In this document: piece by piece, positions 1 to 11,769 of the stretch
Layout: the number at the start of each line of letters is the position of its first letter
Position numbering within the stretch: position 1 is the first letter of the stretch
Origin: Juglans regia
Lineage: Eukaryota; Streptophyta; Magnoliopsida; Fagales; Juglandaceae
Length of the DNA: 64,000 nucleotides
Direction of reading: 5' to 3'
Assembly (NCBI RefSeq): GCF_001411555.2
Contig: NC_049907.1
Coordinates: 37,749,482-37,813,481 of the forward strand
Notes under the pieces: model-generated
Seen by the model: only the letters and a program-made list of their open reading frames with translations
What the model was told of the DNA's origin: nothing
Database searches by the model: none
Program-made: the position numbers and the translations under genes

Positions 1-959
1 GCTCGGCCCACGTGGTTGTTTGCAGTATGAAAGTAATGATATTCTTAGAGATTCATTTAGCCACAAGCTATTCTACATTTGACACTGCTACCTATACTAT
101 CATCGCCATAAAAGCCATCCCGTCCACGGCCATTGCCACCGCTATTAGCCTACACATTCTGTAACCAGCAAGCAAAACCCAGGCATGTTTTACCATTATT
201 TGCCATGCAGACTTGCAGTTCACCAAAATTAGAGTATAAACAAAGATCATAAAAGATGACATTTTAGACCCAAAGGTACCCTAATCTAAAGCTGCTTTCA
301 TCTACACACATACCATCATTCTCTTTAACTTGGTCATTTGATTATCTAAATTGCATCTTACCCATCATGTCCAGTTTACCCACTTCAGTCCCCATAATAG
401 CAACAATGACAACAACAACGTGCTAAACAGAAGACATGATCCTATGTTCCTTTGTGTCGTAAGATACTTGTGGTTCCAATCACTAACAGGAAAGCAATGC
501 TTAAAAACTACTAGAGGTTAATATTCTTCTATAGGTTCTTAGTATTTTTCTCTTCTGGTAAAGACTCTTGTATTTTGTGATGGATTAAGTAGTTTTCACA
601 TGGTAGACCTTACTTGTCACATATGAGTGTAGGCTACATATTTAGGTGAAGTTGAATCTCTGGGCCAAAGTGTTGCAGTTTGTATAAGTCCGAGCTAAGT
701 CAAGTTTGTCATAATTATAAACATCATTTACTTGCATAATATGAGTACTGTAGATGTACTTATAAATAATAAAATGAGCATTTTAGATGTTGAGAACCTT
801 CCTAACTAGTTCAAACTTATGAGTTCCTTTCTTCACTCCAATCTTATTATTAATTAGTTGTTGTTCAGTTACCCATATCCTTTCTATCATATAATGTGTG
901 CTTTATATTAGAACATAGTTGTATTATTTAATTTTCTTGCTTTCTCAGCTCTTCTGAAA
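1..959. other. intergenic, no gene recognised
   Basis: AT-rich sequence without an open frame of useful length on either strand. I see no repeat ends, tRNA or coding exon. The last bases (about 945-950, TTTCTCAG) look like a splice acceptor for the acyl-carrier-protein relic that follows. Confidence 0.5.
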
Positions 960-1158
960 ATGCAAAGTATAAGAGATTCCATCTTGAGGGATGTGAGGGT
1001 GGAGGGTATATGCTGAAAGTTGGTTATTAGCTGAAATTGGTTTTGTGCTCAAGCAATTGAGTCGCAAGATGTGCTCATAAACTACAATCAGTCCTGATCA
1101 AATAATGGACCGAGTGCTTGACCTAGTTAAGAAATTTGATAAAATCAATTCCTCTAAG
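960..1158 (+). pseudogene. mitochondrial acyl carrier protein-like gene relic (N-terminal exon)
   Basis: The ATG at 960 opens MQSIRDSIL, resembling the start of plant mitochondrial ACP precursors. The exon ends with DQIMDRVLDLVKKFDKINSSK, of which DRVLDLVKKFDKI is typical of the first helix of mtACP3-like proteins. It stops at a good donor (AAG|GTAATT, 1158/1159). Two TGA codons break the N-terminal part and a further frame change is needed to reach the DQIMDR part. The next exon, which should carry the DSLD phosphopantetheine site, is not found before 1948. This is therefore a dead, partial copy of a fatty-acid and lipoate synthesis carrier. The call rests on one short recognisable segment. 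Confidence 0.55.
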
Positions 1159-1934
1159 GTAATTGATAGTTATCCTTCCTAAGTTATTGTAGACTGTATT
1201 ATGTTTCCCTCATATCAGAGCACAGAACATTTTCATAACAGAACATAATCATATTACAAAAATATAATTTATGCACAAAATTTCATATTCGCTCTCTTTT
1301 GCACAGTTTAGAAACAAAATGTCAAAATAAACTCATGTCTACACCAGTCATGACAAAAAATAATTTTTTCTTATACAAAATTTTATGAGTAATGCATAAC
1401 AAATAACTGAAGTCGTTTCCAAAATTTCTTTTTATAACAAAACGTGTATATTTTCCAAAATCAACCTCAGATCATTTCATTTTATGCAACGTGTAGCATA
1501 AGAACCACGTTTACCTAGACTTCTTAGTCTTCAAAAAAAAATTTCAACAATGCCAAATAAATATTAATCGTCACCTATAAAAATCACGCAATTCCCGTAA
1601 ATTTTCAATCAACCACATATTTCGATATTTAAACCTAAAATTCTAAAAGAACCTATTTTAAATCCTCAAAACCTATAATTCTCATAATTCCTAAAATACC
1701 ATCATTGTTTAAAACCATCAATATCCACTTAATCGAATTTGTACCGAATAAGAAATTTATCGAATAAGTATTATGATAATTGCATAACTCAATAAATACT
1801 AATATTTAAAATATCTAAAATACAATAGATCAATACTTTGGCTACTAAAAGTTCCCATAAAATAAGTCATGAAAACCTCCTCTCTTAAAAAATAGGTTTA
1901 CTTTATTTAATTAATAATATTATCAAAATATTAG
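1159..1934. other. AT-rich intergenic
   Basis: Very AT-rich with no open frame or repeat terminus that I can support. The expected NAC exon 1 (LPPGFRF-type subdomain A) was looked for here and not found. Confidence 0.5.
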
Positions 1935-1947
1935 CTATACAAATATA

Positions 1948-2621
1948 ATGTCCGATATGACCGTGAATAATGTCCGATATTTTTTTGTGAAGAGAGAGCC
2001 AGTATCTAGAAACGGTAACGGGAAGAGAATCAAAAGGGATATAGAAGGGGATTCTGATGGAGGTTGGTGGAAGGCTAACACCGGAGCCAGAAAAATTAAA
2101 GACTCAGAGGGCCACCTCGTGGGTTACATGATGCCGCTCACCGTCTTCAATTACAAAAACAAAGAACGAATCCGAAAAGAAGCAACCAAAACCGACTGGA
2201 TTATGCACGAATACAGGCTAGCTTCCGATGCTCAACTAAGCTGCATGCATGTGCTCATAATTACCTCATCATGTGTTCATAATTGACATGTGTTCATAAT
2301 TACCTCATCATGAGTAGTATTAATCAGAGACGTGTTACGTACGCATGCACTGCTTTTATTCCCATTATATGTATATTATATATAGATCCATCAATTAATT
2401 TAATTGTTAGTTTCTAATTAATCATTGACGTTATTTTATGCAACTACGTACAGTTTCAAAGCTGGGCTTTATGTCGAATAAGGTACCGTGGTCCGAGGAG
2501 GACTGACCCATCAATATCGGATCAATTACAAGCACGACTCGATGCCATTCTTAATATGCCCGAAGATGACATTAATCAAGCGTTCTGGGAGAATCTTTGT
2601 TACTTTTCATTTTTACTTTGA
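1948..2621 (+). pseudogene. NAC-domain transcription factor, 5'-truncated (exons 2 and 3)
   Basis: Exon 2 (about 1935/1948-2250) encodes NAC subdomains C and D: YFF near the start, a GGWWKA segment matching the usual GYWKATG, then GHLVGYMMPLTVF and TDWIMHEYRL. A donor at 2251 (CAT|GTGC) and an acceptor at 2451-2453 (CAG) join in phase 0 to exon 3 (2454-2621), which begins FQSWALCRIR, the counterpart of DWVLCRI in subdomain E. It closes at TGA after 56 codons. The two exons carry no internal stop. Subdomains A and B (dimerisation) and any exon 1 are missing upstream, and the C-terminal activation region is very short. NAC proteins are plant-specific nuclear DNA-binding factors; this copy is probably non-functional. 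A very distant exon 1 outside the window cannot be excluded. Confidence 0.75.
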
Positions 2622-2654
2622 GACAAGTCCGGTCATGCATTCTTGGCCTGCATA

Positions 2655-3495
2655 TGCATGGAATAGTACTCATCCAGCTTTTGAAAATATCTATTTATGA
2701 ATTTATTTATTAACAAAGTAAATATATATACTGATCATACTCTTTTAATTTTATTTTTAAGAAATATTAAGAGTCTCACAAAAAGTGGTGTTGACAATGA
2801 TACCAAATTATAAATAGAAAGTTTTTGAGAAACAATGCCGGGCCCAATAAACAACAGGGCACCATGGCCCTTAAGTTTAACTGTAGCCGAGCCCAATAAT
2901 TATGTAAGCTAAAGCCCTCAGCCCAACCTCTAAATTTTCGGTTTGATCCATTTGGCACGTTATTGGGTTTCTCGGCCCATTGTTGCACGATTTCATCAAG
3001 ATAATAATCTCGTCAAAAAAGAAAAAGATAGAGATGTATACGTGTCAGTGTTTGTGTGTATATATAACCAATGAATAAATCTTCTTCAGAAGCCCCAGCA
3101 CACCTAACGTGCTGGGGTGAAAAAATAAAAATAAATAAATTTATGAAGGGTGTGCTGCGGCTTCCGGCTGATCCGCAGCACAGCCCATAACCAATTCCGT
3201 TATATACACACGAATTGGTGCACCCTAACTGACACGAATGAGTAAAGTTACTCTTTCGGTCTTATTATATATTTTTTTAATTTTTTTAATATTTTATTTT
3301 ACTTAATGATTAAATAAATATTTTTTAATAATATTATAATTTTTTATTTTTTAAAAAAATATTTTATAATATTAAAAAAATATATGTATAAAAAAATAAA
3401 ATAAAAAGACATAACATTTTACACTATCGGTAGCTCTCAGAGATACTGGAAGCAGTGACCGTAGAGCCAACCGACGCGAATTGGCAGCTTGTTTT
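2655..3495. repeat. repeat A, copy 1 (interrupted by two insertions)
   Basis: Starting shortly after the NAC relic, the sequence closely matches 13006-13500 (copy 2) and part of 17281-17500 (copy 3). Marks include GGGCACCATGGCCCTTAAG and the pairs of GAGCCCAATAATTA. Compared with copy 2, this copy has an extra block at about 3073-3186 and another at about 3238-3475. No coding capacity is supported. Confidence 0.8.
3073..3186. mobile_element. 114-bp unclassified insertion with 9-bp target duplication
   Basis: ATAACCAAT occurs at 3064-3072 and again at 3187-3195, while copy 2 of the repeat has it once. The intervening 114 bp holds two GC-rich hairpins (CCCCAGCAC / GTGCTGGGG at 3092-3117, and GCTGCGG / CCGCAGC near 3153-3179). 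A 9-bp duplication is usual for Mutator-like elements, but I see no terminal inverted repeat. It is left unclassified. Confidence 0.55.
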
Positions 3496-3690
3496 ATTAA
3501 GACAAGTCAATAGATATCATTAAGTATTAATTAAGCTATATGATCCAAAGGGAAATGGTCGTAGATAAAGTATTAGGTATTGTCCATTTGATCCATGGCT
3601 TGATGTTTAAGGGTCAAATCATTTGTGCTTGAGCTTTGACCCTGGAAACAACAAAAATGTGCAGTACGTACTAAGATGTCATAATGGACT

Positions 3691-3845
3691 CATGGGTTGT
3701 AAAAGTCAATATGATCTGGTAATGCACCAGAAAATCCTCCTAGCATACGAGCCAATCCTCCAAATTAATACCATGCACCAGATCAAAATCCTGGTCATGA
3801 GTTGGAAAAGTCAATATGATCTGGTCATGCACCAGAAAATCCTCC
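3691..3845. repeat. direct duplication of about 50 bp, spacing 105 bp
   Basis: Positions 3691-3740 and 3796-3845 are near-identical (both contain GTCAATATGATCTGGT and GCACCAGAAAATCCTCC). The rest of 3496-4018 shows nothing recognisable. Confidence 0.7.
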
Positions 3846-4023
3846 AGCAGCCCATAGCATACAAGCGAGTCCTCTCAGATATAATTTTTTCGGTAATAAA
3901 CTCTAATACAAGTGTAATATTAAATTTGAGCTGAAACAGGCCAGAATTAATAGTTATGTACATGGGCAAGGATCCTCTCCATTATGGGATCAAGGTTATC
4001 TTAAGTTTTTTGTTCGAGCCTGA

Positions 4024-4417
4024 TGTTAGAAAAGTGACTTGAAGAAGAAGATCAAGAAGATCGAATGAGAGGAAATCGAGAGCCAACAAAGAAGGGAATG
4101 TTCTGTAATTCTCATTAACCTCTTAAGAAATTAATACAACTTTTATATGCTATATACACAGCTCAAATGAATAGAAAAGACCAAAAAAAAAAACAACTGA
4201 ATTCTGACATGTGCACAAGCACGTATACATATGTACAAAATGAAAGAATGCACTAGCACGTCCACCCTAGTGCTAAGAGCATATTGCAGACCACTTATTG
4301 TCTCAGTGTACTGTCTGGTCTTGTAATTCCTTGTGTAGTGGCTGCATCTTCATCTGTTATACCAGCAGCAGAGTTGGGTCTCCCCTCTATGGGCCTTAAT
4401 GTATTTGTCTTTTATGA
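4024..4417 (-). repeat. copia 3' LTR
   Basis: On the minus strand it starts TCATAAAAG and ends TTCTAACA. The first bases are TC rather than the usual TG. It aligns along its length with 9079-9461. The boundary is fixed by the polypurine tract on one side and the CCTGA duplication on the other. Confidence 0.88.
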
Positions 4418-4739
4418 CTCCTCCTCAAGTTGGGCATAGATGTTTAAGATGCCCATCTTGGACAACAAAAACTAAAAACCTGCAGTTCTTAAAGACTTAG
4501 TGAAAATGTCTGCAAATTGAAATTTTGACGCAACATGTACAGGAGTAATAGCCTTGGTCAACACTTTTTCTCTAACAAAATGGCAATCTCATTCAGTATG
4601 CTTGGTCCTTTCATGGAAAACTTGGTTCCTAGTAATGTGTAGAGCAGATTGGTTATCACAAAGAAGAGGGCAGACATAGAGTGCTCTATGTTAAAGTCTT
4701 TTAGTAAGGAGATTAATCAAACTAGTTCACAACTGGTGT

Positions 4740-5927
4740 GAGCCAAGGCTCGATACTCTGCCTCTCTAGAGGAACGTGAAATGGTTGCTTGTTTCTTGGA
4801 TTTCTAACTAACCAGGGAATCACCAATGAACACATAGAAACATGTTATAGATCTTCTTGTTTTTGGACAAACTGTCTAATTTGAGTCACTGATGGCCTTA
4901 ATGTGCATAATAATAGATTGGGAGGAGAGGAGTATACCTTGACCTATTGATCCTTTCACATACCTCAAGATTCGATAGGCAGCTTGCATATAGACTTCAC
5001 TTGGCCTATCCATGAACTGACTGAGTGTGCTTACTACATAGGTGATGTCAGGCCGAGTTATGGTGAGGTAGATCAGTCTGCCTATAAGTCTTTATGTAGC
5101 TTGTAGGATCATTTAATAAATCTGGGGAGGAATGTGAGAGTTTGTGATTGATCTCATTGGGTGTGCTTGCTGGTTTGCACCTGAGAAACCCTGCATCTTC
5201 TAGAATTTCAAGGGTATACTTTATTTGGCACAAATGGATGCCAATAGTTGACCTTGCAATCTCTAAACCCAAGAAAAACATGAGAATGCCAAGGTCTTTG
5301 ATTCTGAACTAAGAGTGTAAATGGGCTTTCACATTGTTAATTGCCTTGATGTTAGAACTACCTATAACTTTGTCATCAACATAGACAAGTAAGGCTATGA
5401 AACCATTCTCATCATTTCTGGTAAAGAGGGAATAATCTGATTTTCATTGCTGAAAACCAATCCAAACAAGAGAATCAAAAAACTTTGAGTGCCATTTCGA
5501 GAGGCCTACTTTAGCCCATAGAGTGATTTGTGAAGTTTGCAAACAAGTTTTTTTCCTTGATAGTGAACTCCCCCTTACTGTGATAACCTAGAGGTAACTC
5601 CATATAAATTTATTCATCTACCTCCCCATGAAGGAAAGCATTGTGCACATCTAGTTGATAGAAGTGCCAATTGAGCATAGCAGACAATGCAAGGAAAACT
5701 CTGACAGTTGTGAGTTTGGAACCTGGACTGAAAGTCTCTTGGTAGTCAAATCCTCCTCTTTGAGTATAACCTATTGCCACTAACCTGGCCTTAGGCCTTT
5801 CTACTATCCCATCATATTTGAGCTTGATCTTATTGAAATACTTACACCCCACTGCTCTTTTTCCTTGAGGTAAAACAGTGACTATCATTGTCCTATTATC
5901 TTCTAAAGCCTTCAATTCAGCATTCAC
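4740..5927 (-). pseudogene. copia reverse transcriptase and RNase H remnants
   Basis: The 5610-5927 frame carries the N-terminal RVT_2 signature: [34 protein letters not shown] and [13 protein letters not shown]. The catalytic YVDD box is seen at 5372-5383 (minus strand) in the context LLVYVDDKV. The 5048-5281 frame continues with FFLGLEIARS. RNase H is marked by REAEYRALA at 4742-4767. Several frame changes and stops separate these pieces. The family copies element RNA into DNA in cytoplasmic particles; this copy cannot. Confidence 0.9.
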
Positions 5928-6373
5928 GACATCTTGCTAATACTTAGACTTAACAGCTTCTTGAAAATTTTGAGGTTCATGGAGTAGTGAGAGTGAGAGG
6001 GCAAAATATTTTTGATGGGTGGACAAATTCTCATAGGACATGTATTGGTAGAGGGGGTAAGCAGTGTGGTAGGAGGTGAATGTGAGGTTAGACTGGCATG
6101 AGCAGTCTAGCCGTGGTAGTCATGGAGGTAAATAGGTAGTTGTCGAGCTCCATCAGATCTCCTAAGAGTAACAGGGGATGAATTAAGGATTGGAGAATGA
6201 GGTGATTCTATAGAAATGTGTGAAGGTGGGGCACTGTTTTTAGTGGGAGAATAGGAAGGCAGGTTGTTGTGATCAATGTTTTGTGAGTTGGTTTGAGTGG
6301 TAGGAAAATTTTCTTAAGTGTCAAGTGGAGTAGAGGGAGTGAAAGATTGGTATGTGGGAAGGGAAAAGATGGA

Positions 6374-7100
6374 TTATGATATTTCTATGGGAAGAACCAA
6401 ATTGTGAGAATCAGTAGAGGACTTGACATCAAAATTTGGTTTATGAAAATGAAAAACTGATTCATAGAAGATGGCATCGCGTGAGACAAAGCAAGAATGA
6501 TCTTCAAGATCATAAACTTTATTCCCTTTCACACCAGGAGGGTAACCTATGAAATACATTTTCGAGCTCGAGGACTTAGCTTACTTCTATTACTCTTGAG
6601 GGTGGAAGCAAAACATAGGCATCCAAAAACCTTTAAGTGAGAATAGGAAGGGATGGATGAGAAGAGAACCTCATATGGAGACTTATTGTTGAGGACAGGA
6701 GTTGGAATCCTATTGATAACATGAGCAGTTGTTAGCACAGCATCTCCCAAAAATTTTAGTGGAATGGAGGGTTGGAAAAGGAGGGCTCTAGCAATAGATA
6801 AGAGATGTTGATGTTTTCTCTCCACCACCTCATTCTGTTGAGGGGTGTAGATGCAAGATTTTTTATGTTAGATACCATGAGAATTACAAAAGTCTGTCAT
6901 TTGGAACTCAAGGCCATTATCAGATCTTATTTGTTTAACTTTAGCATCAAACTATTTTTTTATCACATGAACAAAGTTTTGTAGGATGGTTCTTGCTTCA
7001 GACTTGAATTATATTAAGTAAACCCATGTGACTCGACTTTTATCATCTACAATAGTTAGAACGTAGTGATGACCTTGGATGGAATGATTAGAGTATAGTC
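6374..7100 (-). pseudogene. copia integrase remnant
   Basis: The frame at 6547-6828 gives [18 protein letters not shown] followed by a segment ending [10 protein letters not shown] and LKVFGCLCF, a standard C-terminal part of the copia integrase core. The frame at 6374-6559 continues with [17 protein letters not shown]. The upstream part (about 6840-7250) holds the core domain but is full of stops. Confidence 0.85.
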
Positions 7101-7249
7101 CTCAAATTTCACTGTGAATTATCTCAAAAGAACGGAAGTAGAAATGGAACTCAAATGAAATGGTTTCCTCTTTTGTTTAGCCAAGTGGCAAACTGTGCAT
7201 TGCATTTCACTATTACATTTTACATTAGGAACATGAGATTGAATAATAT

Positions 7250-8860
7250 TCAGCCTCTTATGAGGTACATGGCCAAATCTAAAATGTCATAGATCAAAAC
7301 TTTTGGGTTCACTTGAGCTTGAGTCTTGACTGTTGGCAGAGTGTGTGGAATGACTAGAAGGAGTTTTGGTTGATGAAGGACCTTTGACAATATGGCAGGA
7401 GGGGAACTAAGGTCTGAGGAAATAGAGGCCATTGGAAACTTCAGCAAGACCAATCATCATCCATGAAGACAAGTCCTGTATAAAGCAAACATTTTCAAGA
7501 AATATAAGGCAAAGCTTGTTGGCAGATAAGGTGGGTACACACAAGACATTTGTGAAAGTAAGTTTATCTGAAATCCTAACAATGCCTATTTGTGTCACCT
7601 CAACATGTGTTTTGTTTGGGATGTGTACCTAGGTTTGTTTTTTACAGATAATGGTGGTGAGAAGTGAGATGGAGCAGACCATATGGTCTGGGAAGCATGT
7701 GACATATCAGATTTGTGGTTTAAGAAGCAATGTGCATTTTGATTATGGTTTGCTGAAAAAATAGAAGATGCTGGTAGGCTAAAATCAGTAGGAGTTTGAG
7801 GAGTTATCCCTGCCATATTGGATGAGTGATGGCCGGAAAATTTGGCATTTGTGGCTGTTGAAAGTAGAGTGCTAGGTTGGTTGATTGGCAGGTCATTTCC
7901 CTCTTTTGGATTGAGTTGAGAAGATTGAGCATTGACAAGAGCTACTATTTGCTAAATTTGAGCTTCAGTCAGGGGTAGTTGTGAAGGACTTGAGAAGCTC
8001 TTTTCCTGATTTTGAGCAATGACTTGGTTGGCTAAATGGGCATTTGATGGTGCACCAGTTGAGTACCCAATCTTAGACTTAGTGAACTTAAAATTGGGTG
8101 GGAATCCAACCAAAAGGTAGCATTTTTCCTTTGTGTCCCAATTTTCCATAGTGATAGCATGTAACATCTGTTTTCTCCTTCTTTTTGGCTTGATTGTGGA
8201 AAGCAACCAAAACATATGACTTAGTGGCAGGCATAACAAGGGTTCTAGCTTGCCTTTGTCATTCTTCCTGCAGAACAAGAAAGAAAATCCTGTCTAGTGA
8301 AGGCATGGGACTCATGAGAATGATTTGCCCCCTTATGCTGTCATAGGTGTCATTTAGTCCCATTAAGAATTTGAACACTGAGTCTGTTTGTTGAGCTTCT
8401 CCTATGGACTTTAAAGCCTTACAGGTGCATAGACCACAAGAGCAATGAGGCAATGGTCTATAATTGTGAAGCTCTTCCCACACTGCATTAAGTTGGGTGA
8501 AGTAATCACTCACGGATTTTGTCTCTTGAATAATGGATCCAAGTTTTTGTTGCAGCTGGTAGATGCGTACAATATCAGGTTGTGCAAAACGAGCTTTGAG
8601 TTTCTCTCAAACTTCTTTAGCTAAGCTGATATACAGAACACTGGAGGCAATTTCTTTTGAGATTGAGCTAAGGATCCAGGAGAGTATCAAGTTGTTGCAA
8701 CGGAGCCAAGGGACATAAAGGGTACTAGAAAGCTTAGGTTTTTCAATGGTTCCATCTAGGAATCCAAGCTTGTTCTTGATTGAGATGGCCAGGGGGAATG
8801 AAAGGTGCCAAGAGAGGTAGTTGGGGCTTGTGAGATGAGGTGTGACTACCACAGTGTTGG
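7250..8860 (-). pseudogene. copia gag and gag-pre-integrase remnants
   Basis: The frame at 8607-8852 contains SPNYLSWHLSF and LGFLDGTIEKP, typical of the copia gag N-terminus (UBN2/Retrotran_gag family). The frame at 8259-8513 continues with YFTQLNAVWEEL and GLNDTYDSIRGQI. The 7407-7598 and 7595-7816 frames are the spacer and gag-pre-integrase region. No single open frame survives. Confidence 0.8.
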
Positions 8861-9059
8861 CATTGTCACTGTGGTGCAGATAGAAAGGACTATTGTGGTC
8901 CTCGAATGGAGAAGTGTTCTAGGAAGAGTGATGCTATGGATTTCCCTCAATCATGGGAACAAAGAGTTAAAGATAAAGTAATGAGAGAGTGAAGGAAGGA
9001 AAAAAAGAGGTGACAAATAGAGGGATAATTGAGATCAAAAAGAGAGGAGCAAGATTTAC

Positions 9060-9078
9060 CAGACCTGCTCTGATACCA
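9060..9078 (-). other. copia primer-binding site (tRNA-iMet)
   Basis: The minus strand reads TGGTATCAGAGCAGGTCTG directly after the 5' LTR end. TGGTATCAGAGC is the standard complement of the 3' end of plant initiator tRNA-Met. Confidence 0.9.
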
Positions 9079-9461
9079 TGTTAGAAAATTGACTTGAAGA
9101 AGAAGAATGAGAAGAAATCAAGGGCCAACAAAGAAGGGAATGTTCTATAATTCTCATTAACCTCTTAAGAAATGAATACAATTTTTATATGCTATATACA
9201 CCGCTCAAAAGAATAGAAAAGAACCAAAAAAAAAAAAGCAACTAAATTTTGACATGTGCACAAGCACGTATACATATTTACAAAATGAAAGAATACACTA
9301 GCACGTCCACCATAGTGCTAAGAGCAGACTGCTAACCACTCATTGTCTCAGTGTACTGTCTGGTCTTGTAATTCCTTATGTAGTGGTTGCATCTTCATCT
9401 GTTATATCAGCAATAGAGTTGGGTCTCCCCACTATGGGCCTTAGTGTATTGGGCTTTGTGA
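9079..9461 (-). repeat. copia 5' LTR
   Basis: Minus-strand ends TCACAAAG and TTCTAACA match the other LTR. It is bounded by the primer-binding site and by the CCTGA target duplication at 9462-9466. Confidence 0.88.
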
Positions 9462-9466
9462 CCTGA

Positions 9467-10950
9467 GAGCCTCAAGTGAAAAGGGATAGATAAATAGATA
9501 GATAGATAACAGTAAATGTTGTACAATTTTGTCTATATATTTCTCTTCCACGTAAGGTCCTCGAGTTCAAACAAGAATTTAAGCTCTTGTAATTAGCTTG
9601 AAGCTGTCCAAATATTAAAACCTTTAGATCAAGATCTTCTACAATTCTCAATTCAAATTCTACTGTAAAATTCAAAGAGATGGATCTATATAATAACAAC
9701 AAAGATTAACGTAGGTTCCATACCACGTGCATGTGGTCTGTTAGGGTGTTGTTGAGGATTTGTATGATGTAAATGAGGATGGGGAAATAATGGGTTGTAA
9801 TCGTTGGGGTTGTATGGCAGAATTGCGTATGAAGTGTTTGTAAAAATGAGGAAATGAAATAAGGAAGATGAAGATGATAGAAAATGGTCACGCCTTGGGA
9901 ATTCGAGGTCCCAATTCCTCCAAAGAAACACTACAATACTGCTCCAAGTTTGTCTCAATCCCCACTACTCTGTCCTTGCATCCCTTTACAGCCATCATCC
10001 TAACAGAATTTGGTGTAAAGACATACTTGACCCTTAACAAACTACTTCTAGAACTTGTAAATTAAAAGAGACGTGGACCACATTTTATTACAACAGAAAT
10101 TAAAGAAACGTAAAGTAAATGCCCAGCTTTATCCTTATTAGAACGGCACCGTATGGCTGGTCATTAAACGGCACCGCATCAGCCTTAACTTCATTCTTCA
10201 AGACTTCACTTCGACACCTCAGTTCTGCCCGACAACCTATGTTGCTTCGTCCACCTTCGTCTCCTCTGGCTGCGCTTTCTAATCCTTCCCGAGCTGGACT
10301 ATAACATGGTCTCACCCTGAGAATTAGGATTTATAATTATCCAAGTTTATCGTAGTGGGTCTTCGATATTCTTGCACTGATTAGAGGGTGTTTTTAGATT
10401 TTTTTTTTTTTTTTTTGGGTGATTTTTTGGGGGGTTACGTTGTTGACACGGAGTTCTTCCCGCGCCATTTACGGGGGTTTAATTATATATATGGCTGCCA
10501 GTGCTAGATTAAATGCATCTGATGTGCATGGCGGCCTACTATATATAGATATACATTATCCAAGTTTCGAGACAACCAGCCGATTCAGGCGTTGATAGGG
10601 CATGGGCTCAATATAGATTGAGTATTCAACCGAGTCACTTCTAATTATAATATAATAAAATATTAATTTTTTAAAAATATTTTAATAAAACGAGACTTTA
10701 TTTAAAATATTTAAATAGAAATTTTTTAGTTTATATTTAATACAACAATTTTATAAAATGAGGCTTCGTTCTAAATTTTGTTTGTCAGCAAGATTTTAGA
10801 AAAGATATTTAAAAATAAATAAATGATTCATTCCATTAAATATTAAATTTAATTTCATGGACTTGTAAATCTTGAAAAATATATAAATTATTTAAGTTTT
10901 TCTTTAATGATATGTTTCTTATATTTTTGTCCACAAATATTAATTAAATA
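9467..10950. other. intergenic, no gene recognised
   Basis: Contains a short GATA microsatellite (about 9486-9508), a T tract (about 10401-10416) and AT-rich DNA. Short frames occur on both strands at 9686-10315 but none has a recognisable domain. The 10119-10320 part is more GC-rich and might be a relic of an exon, but I cannot name it. Confidence 0.4.
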
Positions 10951-11143
10951 GAGTGGTTTGGATTGAAAATTCATTTTAATTCAATTCATTTCATCTAATT
11001 GTTACAATTTTTTTAAATTTTCACTTAAAACATAATAAACGATTCAACTTTTTTAAATTTTAAAATAATAATAATATTAAAAAATAATATTTTATTCTAC
11101 TATTCATAATTCAACTCAATTTATCTCTAAATATAAACCACTC
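10951..11143. mobile_element. MITE with GAGTGGTTT terminal inverted repeats
   Basis: Starts GAGTGGTTT and ends AAACCACTC, with an AT-rich interior that resembles the other local MITEs (for example at 13867, 51531 and 58833), in the opposite orientation. No coding capacity. The target duplication is not clear. Confidence 0.6.
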
Positions 11144-11668
11144 AATTTAGTTGCAGGTGGAGCCTTTGGCAATGGTGACCTTACCCTTGTGCCGGCCTGG
11201 ATGGGGTGACTACCGTGCCAGTTTAAAACTCCTCCTTTTTTTTTTTTTCTTTTTTTTCCTTCGGGTTGCATGCAGGCCGTTCAAAACTCAAATTCCATTA
11301 CGAGCACCCATCAACTTAAACATTTCAGGGTATATATCGGGCTATACATCTTGAAAGAATATCCGTGCCTCGATCCATGTTCGATACCTCCCACTTGATT
11401 ATAAGCAATAGGAAAGTACTGGGACATAGCTACACAACAGCATGCACCCACGACAAGCGCGCAATAGACAGACCAAATTAACCATTGAGGTTGCTGTCTC
11501 GGACTTAATTCGATCAAGAACGTAACGATAACTAGTTTTTCTACTAACAAGTCAAAAATTCCAACAACAACATCCGTGTCACACACGCCGTCCAGGAATT
11601 ATGAAATTGGAATTGAAAATTAAGCAAGCTGCTAACTCCAGAAATTTCCCACCTTAGATATATATGTT

Positions 11669-11682
11669 GCACTATAAATATC
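11669..11682 (+). promoter_or_regulatory. TATA box of the chitinase gene
   Basis: CACTATAAATATCGG lies about 95 bp upstream of the chitinase ATG, a usual distance for a plant core promoter plus a short leader. Confidence 0.6.
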
Positions 11683-11769
11683 GGATGCATGCTTGGCTTT
11701 GCTTTTCATCACACACCATCTCTTCTGGTTTCCACCTTTCGTCCTTTACAAGATCTTCTAATTCCCAAG

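Larger units (their letters stand above)
4024..9461 (-). mobile_element. Ty1-copia LTR retrotransposon, complete outline, coding region decayed
   Basis: A 5438-bp element on the minus strand. LTRs lie at 4024-4417 (3' LTR) and 9079-9461 (5' LTR). It is flanked by the 5-bp target duplication CCTGA (4019-4023 and 9462-9466). Next to the 5' LTR is a primer-binding site for initiator tRNA-Met; next to the 3' LTR is the polypurine tract ACTTGAGGAGGAG (minus strand, about 4418-4430). The domain order on the minus strand is gag, integrase, reverse transcriptase, RNase H, which defines copia. All domains are broken into short frames by stops and shifts, so it is not autonomous. The LTRs differ at about 30 sites by eye, so insertion is not recent. 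Confidence 0.93.

Noticed and set aside
9686..10315. Several short frames on both strands after the copia element
   Set aside because: No domain, no signal peptide of convincing shape, no splice-linked continuation. Kept only as unexplained intergenic sequence.
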